From the NCBI GenBank assembly GCA_040235375.1, contig JBECKQ010000183.1:1-24641 (forward strand): a DNA stretch of 24,641 nucleotides, in the 5' to 3' direction. Positions 1-7,941 of this stretch are shown here, one piece after another. The notes under the pieces are model-generated. The model searched no databases, was not told where the DNA came from, and saw nothing but the letters and a program-made list of their open reading frames with translations. How positions within the stretch are numbered: the stretch's first letter is position 1; each line of letters begins with the position of its first letter. Both the position numbers and the translations under genes were made by a program. This DNA comes from JBECKQ01 sp040235375 (GTDB lineage: Bacteria > Planctomycetota > Phycisphaerae > UBA1845).

Positions 1-863
1 AGGCCGGCCTTCTGCGAGATTACACCTTCCGCGGGTTCGTACACGCCGGTCGCGTCCGCACTGTTGCCGTGATAGAGCGTGATGCCGGCCTGTGCCGAGA
101 TCGGGATGAACTCGCCGGTCGCCCGCCAATTGTGGATCGTGGCCGGTGCCACAATGACCGCCGACGACAGGCCGACGACGACCGCCCGCCGAATGCGCGC
201 CCGCCAGCGGTCGGACCAGGCGAGCAGCCAAATACCGACCGCGAGCACCAGCAGCACTGCGGGCGGGTAAGTCAGCGCGAACAGGCCCAGCACCGCCCCG
301 AGAGCAATGCAACGAAGCGTGGTCCCTCGCTCCTGCAATCGCACCATCTGCCACCAGGCCAAGGCCACGAGAACCAGTTGCATGGTGGACGCGAGCACCC
401 GAACGAACGATGATGCCGGGTCGAACATGAGCAGAAAGACTGCGCAGCCGACCAGTCCCACTGCCGCACCAAATCGCCGGCGGCCCACATGAGCAAGCAG
501 CACAGCGGTGGCCAGATCCATGACGAGTTGAATGGTGTAGACCGCCAGGAGGCCGCCGCCCAGCGCCCGGATCAATCCCAGAAAAAACGGGTAGGCCGGT
601 GCGGAAAAGAAGGGTGTGGGCTGCTGGATCTCCCCTGCGGCAATCCGGCCCGCCCACTCCCAATAGCTCGCCGCGTCCACACGCAGGCTGGTGGCAAACG
701 GGCTCTGCCGGATGTATTCGACCAGGACCAGCAGTCGCAGAAGCCCGCCGATCGCCACGATCGCGGCCACTGCAAACCAGAATCGCGCTCGTGTGCCGCC
801 GGCAGCACACGTGAAAGCGGCGGTCTCGGCAGGACGGGCCTTCGTTTCACGAGACGCTGTCAC
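1..863 (-). CDS. GT39-like membrane glycosyltransferase, C-terminus cut by window edge
   Basis: The frame is open on the minus strand from a GTG at 863 to the window edge, giving about 287 residues. Two stop codons sit just upstream of the GTG (at 873-878), and an AGGA lies about 10 bases before it. The protein begins with a hydrophilic stretch and a membrane helix (FAVAAIVAIGGLLRLLVLV). The motif VDAASYWEWA follows, resembling the conserved acidic luminal loop of GT-C enzymes of the GT39/ArnT type. More membrane helices come next, then the motif TGEFIPISAQAGITLYHGNS. The complete divergent gene next to it has the matching DAAYHDEWA and GGDFVLISSQAGVNFFIGNN, so the two are paralogues. GT39 enzymes move sugars from polyprenyl-phosphate carriers to proteins or lipids outside the inner membrane. 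The substrate here is unknown. GTG is inferred as the start because no in-frame ATG is available near the N-terminus. Confidence 0.8.
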   Translation of the reverse strand, partial: MTASRETKARPAETAAFTCAAGGTRARFWFAVAAIVAIGGLLRLLVLVEYIRQSPFATSLRVDAASYWEWAGRIAAGEIQQPTPFFSAPAYPFFLGLIRALGGGLLAVYTIQLVMDLATAVLLAHVGRRRFGAAVGLVGCAVFLLMFDPASSFVRVLASTMQLVLVALAWWQMVRLQERGTTLRCIALGAVLGLFALTYPPAVLLVLAVGIWLLAWSDRWRARIRRAVVVGLSSAVIVAPATIHNWRATGEFIPISAQAGITLYHGNSADATGVYEPAEGVISQKAG

Positions 864-960
864 CTTGGTATCCTATCACCGAAGAACGGCTCGTGCAGTA
901 TCAGCGTATCCGCACGCGGCAACCCCGGCGGGACAGACGGGGGACCGGCGACACGCCCCT
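864..960. promoter_or_regulatory. Short divergent intergenic region between two glycosyltransferase genes
   Basis: This 97-base gap separates two head-to-head genes, so promoters for both should lie here or overlap the gene starts. I could not pick out convincing -35/-10 pairs. The assignment is by position only. Confidence 0.4.
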
Positions 961-3003
961 ATGACCACAGACGCTGCTCACACTCTCGACGCAACGCACC
1001 CCACGGCCGCAAACGACTGCCGGCTCCCATCAACGGGAGCCACGACATCGAACCGGCTGCCGTGGTCACGTGTTGACTGGCTCCTGATCATGCTGGTCGT
1101 GCTGACGGCTCTCGCGCTGCGTGTCACCTACGTGCTGCAGATGCGCGCCAGCCCCTTCTTCGATCACCACGTTCTGGACGCCGCTTATCACGACGAATGG
1201 GCCACGGCGATTGCCAACGGCAAACAGTTCGTCGACGGGCCCTACTTCCGTGCCCCGCTCTATCCCTGGCTCCTCGGGGCCGTTTATTCCGTCTTCGGCC
1301 GCGATCCGCTGGTGCCTCGCCTGATTCAGGCCTGCCTGGGTGCCGCCAGTTGCGGGCTGATTTTCCTGCTCGGTCGGTTGGTCTTCAGCCGAGTGACTGC
1401 GGCCCTGGCCAGCTTCGCTGCCGCGACGTACTGGGTCTTCTGCTACTTCGACGCCGAGCTTCTGATCGTGCCGCTCATCGTCTTTCTCGATACTCTCCTC
1501 TTGATATCCGTCTATTGGGCGAACCGTCGACCGCGTTGGGCACGGTGGCTGGTGGCCGGCACTGTCCTTGGGTTGTCGGCGATCGCGCGTCCCAACATCC
1601 TCGTTTTCGTTCCGGTGGTGATCCTATGGGTCTTTGTCGTGCAGCGGCGTAAGGCGCTGGTGTTCGTGCCCTCTCTTGTTCTTGGCTGCCTTCTGCCGAT
1701 CCTGCCGATCACCATGCGCAACTACGTCGTGGGCGGCGACTTCGTTCTCATCTCCTCGCAGGCGGGCGTTAATTTCTTCATCGGCAACAACGCTGACTCC
1801 GACGGCGTCACGGCCGTTGTTCCCGGCACGCCGGCCGACTGGTGGGGCGGCTACTTCGAATCGATCCGACTGGCGGAGCTGGCTGAAGGTCGTCCCCTCA
1901 AGCCATCCGAGGTCTCGCAGTACTACTTTCACAAGGGCCTGCGGTACTGGGCCGAGCAACCACAGCGCGCCATCGCGCTATTCGTCCACAAGCTCATGCT
2001 GTTCTGGTCGCCGTACGAGCTCGGTAACAACAAAAGCCCTCGGTTCTTTGCGGAGCGTTACGGTCCCATTGTGGACTATCTGCCGCTTTCGTTCGCGCTG
2101 ATCGGGCCACTCGGCGTTATCGGTATGGCTGTCACCTGGCGGGAATGGCGGAGGTTCCTTCCGCTGTGGGGCTTCGTGATCGTGTACATGCTGGGTGTCG
2201 TTGCGTTTTTTGTGAATTCACGATACCGCGTACCGCTTCTGCCGGTGCTCATTCTGTTCGCCGCCGAGACCGCGGTTTGGGCATTTCGCTCGCTCCGGCA
2301 GCGTCGCGTCGATCGCGTCGTCGTGGCGGCCGGCGTAGCGGGCTGCATCGCGCTCGTCATGTACCGCGGCAGCGACGGAGCCAAGGCACTATCGGAAGCC
2401 CCCTCTCACGCGCTCCTGGCCGCTTTCCAGCTCGACCACGGCGCGCCGGAAGAAGCCGTGCACCATTTGCGGCGATGGTGCCGGATTGAACCCGACAACC
2501 CGGAAGCGTTCGTCCAGCTCGCCATCGCACAATCTCGCATGGGAAAGCCCGATGAAGCGATTACGACGCTCGAACAGGTGCTGCAAGACCATCCACACGA
2601 TACGCCGGCCCTGCTCGCACTCTCCGACATGCTGGCCGATGACGGCAAGTACGCGCGGGCAATCGGCCTCCTGAGGGACGAGTTGATCGCTGAACCGCGG
2701 AACATGCGTATCGCGAATCAACTCGCCCGGCTGCTCGCCACCTCACCGGATGCTGCGCTTCGCAACGGGCAGGAGGCCATGCGGCTCGCCCAAGCAGCGA
2801 CGGATGCGACGGCCGGTGGCGTGCCGGAGACGCTGGATACCCTTGCCGCGGCCAATGCCGAGATCGGGCGATTCGATGAGGCGCATCGGATCGCCCAGCG
2901 GGCCCGACAACTCGCCGAGAAACGCCGCCAGCATGACCTCGCCGACGCCATCGGCCGGCGAATGGCATTGTACGCTGATGGGAAACCATATCGCAGACAT
3001 TGA
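961..3003 (+). CDS. GT39-like membrane glycosyltransferase with C-terminal TPR domain
   Basis: A protein of 680 residues. The open frame extends further upstream, but those residues would overlap the divergent gene, so ATG 961 is preferred. No clear Shine-Dalgarno is seen. The first membrane helix is at about residues 40-58, followed by the acidic loop motif LDAAYHDEWA (about 72-81). About ten hydrophobic spans run to about residue 465, including the ARPN motif after the mid-protein helices and NSRYRVPLLPVL near the last ones. Both are common in GT39/ArnT-like GT-C enzymes. From about residue 490 the protein is soluble and helical, with TPR-like repeats (for example PDEAITTLEQVLQDHPHDTP and GKYARAIGLLRDELIAEPRN). 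The fusion suggests an enzyme that docks a partner through its TPR tail. The sugar donor, the acceptor and the side of the membrane on which the tail sits are not shown by sequence. Confidence 0.88.
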   Translation: MTTDAAHTLDATHPTAANDCRLPSTGATTSNRLPWSRVDWLLIMLVVLTALALRVTYVLQMRASPFFDHHVLDAAYHDEWATAIANGKQFVDGPYFRAPLYPWLLGAVYSVFGRDPLVPRLIQACLGAASCGLIFLLGRLVFSRVTAALASFAAATYWVFCYFDAELLIVPLIVFLDTLLLISVYWANRRPRWARWLVAGTVLGLSAIARPNILVFVPVVILWVFVVQRRKALVFVPSLVLGCLLPILPITMRNYVVGGDFVLISSQAGVNFFIGNNADSDGVTAVVPGTPADWWGGYFESIRLAELAEGRPLKPSEVSQYYFHKGLRYWAEQPQRAIALFVHKLMLFWSPYELGNNKSPRFFAERYGPIVDYLPLSFALIGPLGVIGMAVTWREWRRFLPLWGFVIVYMLGVVAFFVNSRYRVPLLPVLILFAAETAVWAFRSLRQRRVDRVVVAAGVAGCIALVMYRGSDGAKALSEAPSHALLAAFQLDHGAPEEAVHHLRRWCRIEPDNPEAFVQLAIAQSRMGKPDEAITTLEQVLQDHPHDTPALLALSDMLADDGKYARAIGLLRDELIAEPRNMRIANQLARLLATSPDAALRNGQEAMRLAQAATDATAGGVPETLDTLAAANAEIGRFDEAHRIAQRARQLAEKRRQHDLADAIGRRMALYADGKPYRRH

Positions 3004-3407
3004 TTTTCGGACAACGTGCACATGAGACAACCCCGGCGTGGCCTGCCCCTGGGACCCCACTGCAGCGGTTTCGCCAGTGTGCAACAGCGGCCGGCAGCCA
3101 CGACGCGTGCGGCCCGCCATGGGTCTAGCTGCGTTGGTCGGCGGAATGGCCGCTGGCAATCTGCTTGGAGGACATCATGCGCTCGCCAGCCGACGGGCCC
3201 CGTTTTCCCGGCGCCGTCGCTGGTCCGCAGCGGCGCACTTCACCAATCTGCCCGGCGAATTCGAGCGCGCGATCGAACTCCATGGACCGCACCAGCGCGC
3301 AATGAAAAGCCGCTCGTGATCGTTTCCGATCGCGAGCGGCTCTCATGTTGTTTCATCCCCATCCTTACCGGCCCGCTTGGGACCTGCAGTTCAGGGATCT
3401 CGGCTGA
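3004..3407. other. Intergenic region, two doubtful small ORFs only
   Basis: No recognisable gene lies between the glycosyltransferase stop and the stop of the PEP-CTERM gene. Two overlapping plus-strand small ORFs are possible. One runs from ATG 3119 to 3319 (66 residues), starting with the Gly/Ala-rich hydrophobic stretch MGLAALVGGMAAGNLLGG. The other runs from ATG 3177 to 3305 (42 residues) with GGAGG five bases upstream. Neither resembles a known protein. A strong hairpin at 3308-3341 ends the region. Confidence 0.4.
3305..3341 (-). terminator. Rho-independent terminator of the PEP-CTERM gene
   Basis: AGCCGCTCG (3308-3316) pairs with CGAGCGGCT (3333-3341). The inner GATCG/CGATC pairs as well, giving a stem of about 15 bp with one G-T wobble and a four-base loop (TTTC). 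Read on the minus strand the stem is followed by TTTCATT, making a short T-run. It lies 67 bases after the minus-strand stop at 3408. Confidence 0.75.
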
Positions 3408-4133
3408 CTACCGGCGACGCAGAATCGCCAGTCCACCCAGGCCCAGCAGCGCCAGCGTGGCCGGCTCCGGAACCTGGATCGCACCGAGCAGGTCGCCATT
3501 CGGGAAGCCACCGTACCAGTACCAGTGAGCACCGGTGGTGTTGACCTCGATCCAGCCGTTGGCGTAGTAGTTCGCGCCAATCGTCGGCGGATCAGCGTGG
3601 TACGGCCCCATTCCCACGTGGGTCTGGTAGACGTAGTCCTGCACGTCGAACGAATAGGTCATCCACAGGTCGCTCGTGGCGAAGTGCAGCGGACTGGACG
3701 ACGTATCGAACTCCTGAATGTGGCCGTAGCCATCCGCGGAGACCGGGATTGAATAGCCACCGACGTAGTTCCCCGCGTAGGGCAGGTAGCCGTCGTTGTC
3801 GAAGAAATCGATGTACATCGTGGTCGCGCCGGCACCGATCGGCGACACCCAACCCGCCGTGAAGCCCGACATGTTGAACGGGCCGGGGGCAATCGTCAGA
3901 TACAGTTCGCCGACGTAGTACTCGTCCGCGCCCATCGGGTGGTAATAGCCACCCTGCAACTGCGAGGTCTGCTGATACACGTACGGATCACCAGGTGCCC
4001 GCAGATCGCTGATGACCGGGCCGCTCCACATCTCAGCGCCCGGAGCAGCAGCCGTCCTCGACAGGCTCGGACCAGCCATGGCCGGCAGCGTCATCAGCGC
4101 AACTATTGCCAAAACTCCGACAAGTTTACGCAT
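3408..4133 (-). CDS. PEP-CTERM sorting domain protein
   Basis: A 241-residue secreted protein. ATG 4133 is chosen over an upstream in-frame codon because GGAGGA lies seven bases before it and a signal peptide starts there (MRKLVGVLAIVALMTLPAMAG). The mature part is rich in Tyr, Gly and Asp and has no recognised enzymatic motif. It ends in VPEPATLALLGLGGLAILRRR, a textbook PEP-CTERM signal: Pro-Glu-Pro, a membrane helix and an Arg cluster. In known systems exosortase cuts at this signal and moves the protein to the cell surface or matrix. No exosortase gene is in the window. A terminator hairpin follows the gene, and another hairpin/T-tract lies upstream, so it is probably transcribed alone. 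Its specific function is unknown. Confidence 0.9.
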   Translation of the reverse strand: MRKLVGVLAIVALMTLPAMAGPSLSRTAAAPGAEMWSGPVISDLRAPGDPYVYQQTSQLQGGYYHPMGADEYYVGELYLTIAPGPFNMSGFTAGWVSPIGAGATTMYIDFFDNDGYLPYAGNYVGGYSIPVSADGYGHIQEFDTSSSPLHFATSDLWMTYSFDVQDYVYQTHVGMGPYHADPPTIGANYYANGWIEVNTTGAHWYWYGGFPNGDLLGAIQVPEPATLALLGLGGLAILRRR

Positions 4134-4559
4134 TACATTCTCCTCCAAGGAAAAGAGAGCCGCAGCGTATCGCCGCCCGTTTCCCAACCAAGCGGGAGAC
4201 ACGCTCTCCAAACTGTCCGGGAAGTCACTGCTGTCAAAAAAAAGAGAGACCATCGCCCCGCACTTAGCATGGGCGAAATCTCTCTCTCTCTTTCAACCGC
4301 CTTCCCGGCGCCAGGGCCCTTCCCAGCAGCCCTCGCACCGGCACCGTATCTTACCCGCAGTGTATCGGGGTTGCCCGTACGATTCAAGACAAAACTTGGG
4401 CAATCTTGCCCATCTTGCCAAATTGTCGCCCGGTTGGATTGTCCTGTCGGCCGCCCTGCTGTTTCCGCACGACTCGGCCGATGATACCGGTCAGATCCCA
4501 GCAGCCGGATCAGCGGCGCAAAACGCGGTTATCAGCCCACAAGTCGCCGTTTCGAGGAA
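4134..4559. other. Intergenic region upstream of PEP-CTERM gene
   Basis: This 426-base gap between two minus-strand genes contains a GA/CT-rich inverted repeat with an A8 run (4236-4290, listed separately) and the ribosome binding site of the PEP-CTERM gene (4141-4146). No plausible protein-coding ORF is seen. The PEP-CTERM promoter should lie here, most likely between 4134 and 4235, but I could not define it. Confidence 0.5.
4236..4290 (-). terminator. Hairpin with eight-T tail downstream of btpA-like gene
   Basis: On the minus strand, AGAGAGA-TTT-CGCCC pairs with GGGCG-ATGG-TCTCTCT across a loop of about 13 bases. Eight T residues follow (A8 at 4236-4243 on the plus strand). This is the shape of an intrinsic terminator. 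It lies about 270 bases after the BtpA-family stop and about 100 bases before the PEP-CTERM start. It could therefore end the former transcript, or act as an attenuator in a long leader of the latter. Confidence 0.6.
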
Positions 4560-5375
4560 TCAGTCCCCTCGTAGTCGGCTGGCCGTTTCCAGCAGCGCCC
4601 GCACCCTCTCCGCCTCCGGCTCGTTCGACCACACGCCTTCGCGCTTGATGTACGAGCCGACGATGAATGCGTCCGCGCACGGCCAGAGTTCAGGCAGCGT
4701 GTCCGGCGTGACTCCGCTGCCGATAAATATGGGCAGATTCGTCGCCGATCGGGCCTGCCGAACATCTTCGACCTTCGTCGGCATGCCGGTGGCCGTCCCA
4801 GTCACCACGATACCATCGGCGCCGAAGAACTCCGCGGCCCGGGTCGTGTCCGCCAGGTCGACGTCAGCCGTCACCGCATGGCTGGAGTGTTTTTTCTTCA
4901 CGTCGGCGATGATGGCCACGTTATCGGCCCCGATCCGCCGGCGGTACCGCAGAAGCCGGCCGGCATCCGCTTCAATCAGGCCCTCGTCCGCGAGGTGGGC
5001 GAACACGAACCCTTCCACCCGGGCAAACTGCCCGCCGCAAGCCTGGGCGACGGCGACGGCAGCCAGGTTCGCCCCCGCCAGAATCTGAACCCCCAGTGGC
5101 ACGTCGACTCGCCGGCGAACGGCCAATCCCGTCGCCGTCATGGCGGCAACAACCTCCGGGCCAACACGCCGGCGCAGGTATGGCCGGTCGTGCATGTTCT
5201 CGATGATCAGAGCGTCCACACCCGTCCCGACCAGAACCTCCGCCTCTGTGCCGGCCTGATCGGCGATCTGTTCGATCGACAACCGATTCCACGGCGTTCC
5301 CGGCAGCGCGGCTACGTGGATCATGCCGATAATGGCCTTCGGTCTGAGCACCGCTAACCCATCACTTCCGGACAT
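4560..5375 (-). CDS. BtpA/SgcQ family TIM-barrel protein
   Basis: A 271-residue protein. ATG 5375 is preferred over an in-frame GTG at 5405 because AGGAGG lies ten bases upstream of it. The sequence fits the BtpA family (PF03437) along its whole length. It has the N-terminal GMIHVAALPGTP, then VDALIIENMHDRPYL, GVQILAGAN, an internal IIADVKKKHSSHAV, DGIVVTGTATG, and near the end IFIGSGVTPDTLPE and ADAFIVGSYIKREGVW. BtpA was named for a role in photosystem I stability in cyanobacteria. Most bacterial members sit in sugar or nucleoside gene clusters and have no proven reaction. The fold is a predicted TIM barrel with phosphate-binding loops. Nothing around it suggests photosynthesis, so a metabolic role is more likely. 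The gene is divergent from the histidine kinase cluster. Confidence 0.9.
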   Translation of the reverse strand: MSGSDGLAVLRPKAIIGMIHVAALPGTPWNRLSIEQIADQAGTEAEVLVGTGVDALIIENMHDRPYLRRRVGPEVVAAMTATGLAVRRRVDVPLGVQILAGANLAAVAVAQACGGQFARVEGFVFAHLADEGLIEADAGRLLRYRRRIGADNVAIIADVKKKHSSHAVTADVDLADTTRAAEFFGADGIVVTGTATGMPTKVEDVRQARSATNLPIFIGSGVTPDTLPELWPCADAFIVGSYIKREGVWSNEPEAERVRALLETASRLRGD

Positions 5376-5649
5376 GCTTCGCCAGCCTCCTGAAACGAGT
5401 TGCACTCGGCGCCTGCACGGCGTCGCTCTCGGCCGCGCTTGTAGTGGCGCCGCAGTTATCGGTCAAGCCGGCGCGGCTATCGGCGTGCGCGCCCCTTCCG
5501 TTACTCGGCTTGGGAACGATTTCCCGCCGGCCTCGCACGCAACACGAATGCAGGCACTTCCAACAGTCGATACACGTCACAGATCGTTGTCTTTTTCGGC
5601 GCGTGCCGCGCTGCGCACGCGCGCTAGATACATTGTGTTCGGACCGCCC

Positions 5650-7533
5650 ATGCACTCATTGGCAAGCAGATTGAGCGCGTTTTCGTCCCGGGAGGAGGTC
5701 CCTCGGTCAATCGGGCTCCTGCTGGTCCTCGTGTACGTCGTGGCTCTCGCCGCGCTCGGGCTGGTGTCCGATAATCAGATTCGCGCCGTCGTCTGGGAAC
5801 AGCAGGTGGCCGGCAAGACCGGGTCGATCGTCCTGCTCGCGAACATGCTGGATCCGGGCACGGAAACCGAAGAGCCTGCTCGCCAAGCGACCCTTCGGCG
5901 CTACATGAAGTCCGAGGGTTGCGCCGAAGTGCGGGTCTATGACCGCAATCTGCAGATTGTTGCCTCTCCCGCGTCGTCGGAAGTGGGCCGAAAGGTTGGC
6001 GTCCGGCCGCCGGGGAGCCAGGTGACACCGGCCGAACCCGCAGCGGAACTTCTCTCGAACCCGCAGAATGCACGTCGCCACCTTCTGCTGCGCGCCCCCG
6101 TGCCCGGCTCAGGAAAGCCGCCGAATCTCTTCGTCGAGGCTGTCTTCGATTTGGAGCCGCCGCGGACGTTGATCAGCGGGGCGAGGGCCCGGATGCTCGC
6201 AATCGCCCTTGTGTCCACTGGCGCGCTGTTGTGGGTCTACCACATGCTTCGCCGGCATTTTCGCAGCTTCGCGAAGATCGCGAACAACCTCGCCGTTCAT
6301 AGGGGGCGGGTCGAGCAGCAACTGGATGAGCTGCGCGTGCAGGACGGCAACGACGCTCTTACGTCGTCGTGGAACCGCCTGATCGATGAAGTCGCCGCGC
6401 TCGAAGAGGAAGTCGCCCGCTCGACCGCGGCCAACGAGTTGCTTTCCGCCTTGAGCAAGACCAAGGCGGGAGAGCTGGCCGAGGCGATGATCTCCGTTCC
6501 GCTCGGCGTCCTGCTTCTTGCGGAAGATTGCACGATTCTGTACGCGAACCGCGTCGCCGGCCGGCTGGTAGGCTGCCCCGAGGGATCGGACAGCGGCGCG
6601 GTGCTCGGCGGCGAAAGCGCGACCCGCCGCAGCGATCAGACCGTCGAGGTCATCCGCGCGTGTGTCCTGGAGACCAGCGCCTTCCGGCCCTTCGATAAGC
6701 AGATCGACGCGGGCGATGGCAACTACTACCACGCGCGCATCATTCCCGTGCGGACGCAGCAGCAGTCGCGGCGCTTCGTCGCCCTCATTGCTGATGTCAG
6801 CCAGCAGGTGCGCGCCGACACCGCCCGGGAGGAGTTCGTCTCGCAGGTGACGCACGAGCTGCGCACCCCGCTCACCAACATCCGCGCCTACGCCGAGACG
6901 CTCTCCAGCGGGATGTTCGACGATCCCCAGGTCATCACCGAGTGCTACAACGTCATCACGAAGGAGACACGCCGCCTCAGCCGGCTGATCGAAGACATCC
7001 TGAGCATCTCGCAGCTCGAGGTCGGCAGCATGCAGCTCATATTCGACGACGTCGATCTGCGGTCGTTGCTTACCGATGCCGTCCGCGACGTCCGCGGGAT
7101 CGCCGAGAGCAAGAATATCGATCTGCAGATCGTCCTGCCGCCCAAGCTCGAGCCGATCCGCGCCGATCGCGACAAGCTCGCCGTGGTCATCAACAACCTG
7201 CTCGGTAACGCGCTCAAGTACACGCACTCAGGCGGCCAGGTGGTGCTTTCCTGCCGCCGCACGGAAAACAACCTCATCGTTTCCATTCGCGACAGCGGAA
7301 TCGGAATCGATCCGAAGGACCACGAACGGATCTTCGAGAAGTTCCAGCGCAGCTCCGACCCGGAGGTACTCGAGGAAACCGGCACCGGAATCGGTCTCAC
7401 GACCGCCAGGGAAATCGTTCGGCACCACGGCGGCGAGATCAGCCTCATGAGCAAGAAGGGGGAGGGATCGACCTTTACCGTCACGATACCCGTGGACCAG
7501 CGGGCCCCGACGCCCGCGGTAGCGCGGACCTGA
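5650..7533 (+). CDS. Membrane sensor histidine kinase with PAS domain
   Basis: A protein of 627 residues from ATG 5650. The open frame runs upstream into the divergent gene, and a GTG at 5635 is an alternative start. No clear Shine-Dalgarno is seen. Two membrane helices (about 21-39 and 182-200) flank a periplasmic sensor part of about 140 residues without a recognised fold. A linker resembling HAMP/coiled coil follows, then a PAS-like domain (about 275-385, with VPLGVLLLAEDCTILYANRV). The HisKA domain has the H-box VSQVTHELRTPLTNIRAYAE, with the phospho-accepting His at 402. The catalytic domain has the N-box NNLLGNALKYT (key Asn 520), G1 DSGIGI (from 548), an F-box (FEKFQ) and G2 GTGIGL (from 578), so it should be active. 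It heads a plus-strand run, and the response regulator starts 17 bases after its stop, making them a likely cognate pair. Confidence 0.93.
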   Translation: MHSLASRLSAFSSREEVPRSIGLLLVLVYVVALAALGLVSDNQIRAVVWEQQVAGKTGSIVLLANMLDPGTETEEPARQATLRRYMKSEGCAEVRVYDRNLQIVASPASSEVGRKVGVRPPGSQVTPAEPAAELLSNPQNARRHLLLRAPVPGSGKPPNLFVEAVFDLEPPRTLISGARARMLAIALVSTGALLWVYHMLRRHFRSFAKIANNLAVHRGRVEQQLDELRVQDGNDALTSSWNRLIDEVAALEEEVARSTAANELLSALSKTKAGELAEAMISVPLGVLLLAEDCTILYANRVAGRLVGCPEGSDSGAVLGGESATRRSDQTVEVIRACVLETSAFRPFDKQIDAGDGNYYHARIIPVRTQQQSRRFVALIADVSQQVRADTAREEFVSQVTHELRTPLTNIRAYAETLSSGMFDDPQVITECYNVITKETRRLSRLIEDILSISQLEVGSMQLIFDDVDLRSLLTDAVRDVRGIAESKNIDLQIVLPPKLEPIRADRDKLAVVINNLLGNALKYTHSGGQVVLSCRRTENNLIVSIRDSGIGIDPKDHERIFEKFQRSSDPEVLEETGTGIGLTTAREIVRHHGGEISLMSKKGEGSTFTVTIPVDQRAPTPAVART

Positions 7534-7550
7534 CACGGAGAACGGTTGGC

Positions 7551-7925
7551 ATGGCAAGAATCGTGGTCGCTGAGGATGACGCCCACGTCGTTCGCCTGAT
7601 GTCCATCTGGCTGACGCGCGCCGGTCACGAAGTGCAAGAGGCCCGCACGGGCATTCAGGCAAAGGAGCACCTCCAGAACGGAGGTGTCGAACTCCTTGTC
7701 ACGGACGTCAACATGCCGGGCTGCGATGGTATCGAGCTCGTCGAGTGGCTGCGCAACGAAGCCGGGCTGGACATTCCCGTGATCTCACTCAGCGCACGCT
7801 GCGACCAGGCGAAGATCGGGCAGCGCTTCGCCGAGCTGAACGTCGTGGTGCACCCGAAGCCATTCTCGCCGTCGAGGCTCAACGAAGAGATCGAAGAACT
7901 GCTTGCCGCCGCTGAGGCCGGTTAG
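7551..7925 (+). CDS. Single-domain response regulator (CheY-like receiver)
   Basis: A protein of 124 residues, just one receiver domain. The acidic pair D9/D10 lies in VVAEDDAHV. The phosphorylation site is D52 in LLVTDVNMPG, the switch Ser is S81 in VISLSAR, and the invariant Lys is K103 in HPKPFSP. All key residues are present, so it should accept phosphate from the kinase encoded 17 bases upstream. GGAG lies about nine bases before the ATG. There is no output domain, so it must act by binding a partner. The HD-GYP protein encoded 16 bases downstream, the STAS protein or the pilus ATPase are the obvious candidates from context. Confidence 0.92.
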   Translation: MARIVVAEDDAHVVRLMSIWLTRAGHEVQEARTGIQAKEHLQNGGVELLVTDVNMPGCDGIELVEWLRNEAGLDIPVISLSARCDQAKIGQRFAELNVVVHPKPFSPSRLNEEIEELLAAAEAG

Positions 7926-7941
7926 CACCGGAGACGCGCCG

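Noticed and set aside
4278..4293. CT microsatellite as a phase-variation tract
   Set aside because: It is short, lies outside any coding frame, and is better explained as one arm of the terminator-like hairpin.
5587..5630. TTGTCT and TAGATA as a -35/-10 promoter for the histidine kinase gene
   Set aside because: The spacing is about 32 bases, far from the 16-18 needed.
6109..7227. Minus-strand ORF of 372 codons opposite the histidine kinase
   Set aside because: It is antisense to the PAS, HisKA and ATPase coding region, and shows no motif, signal or ribosome binding site.
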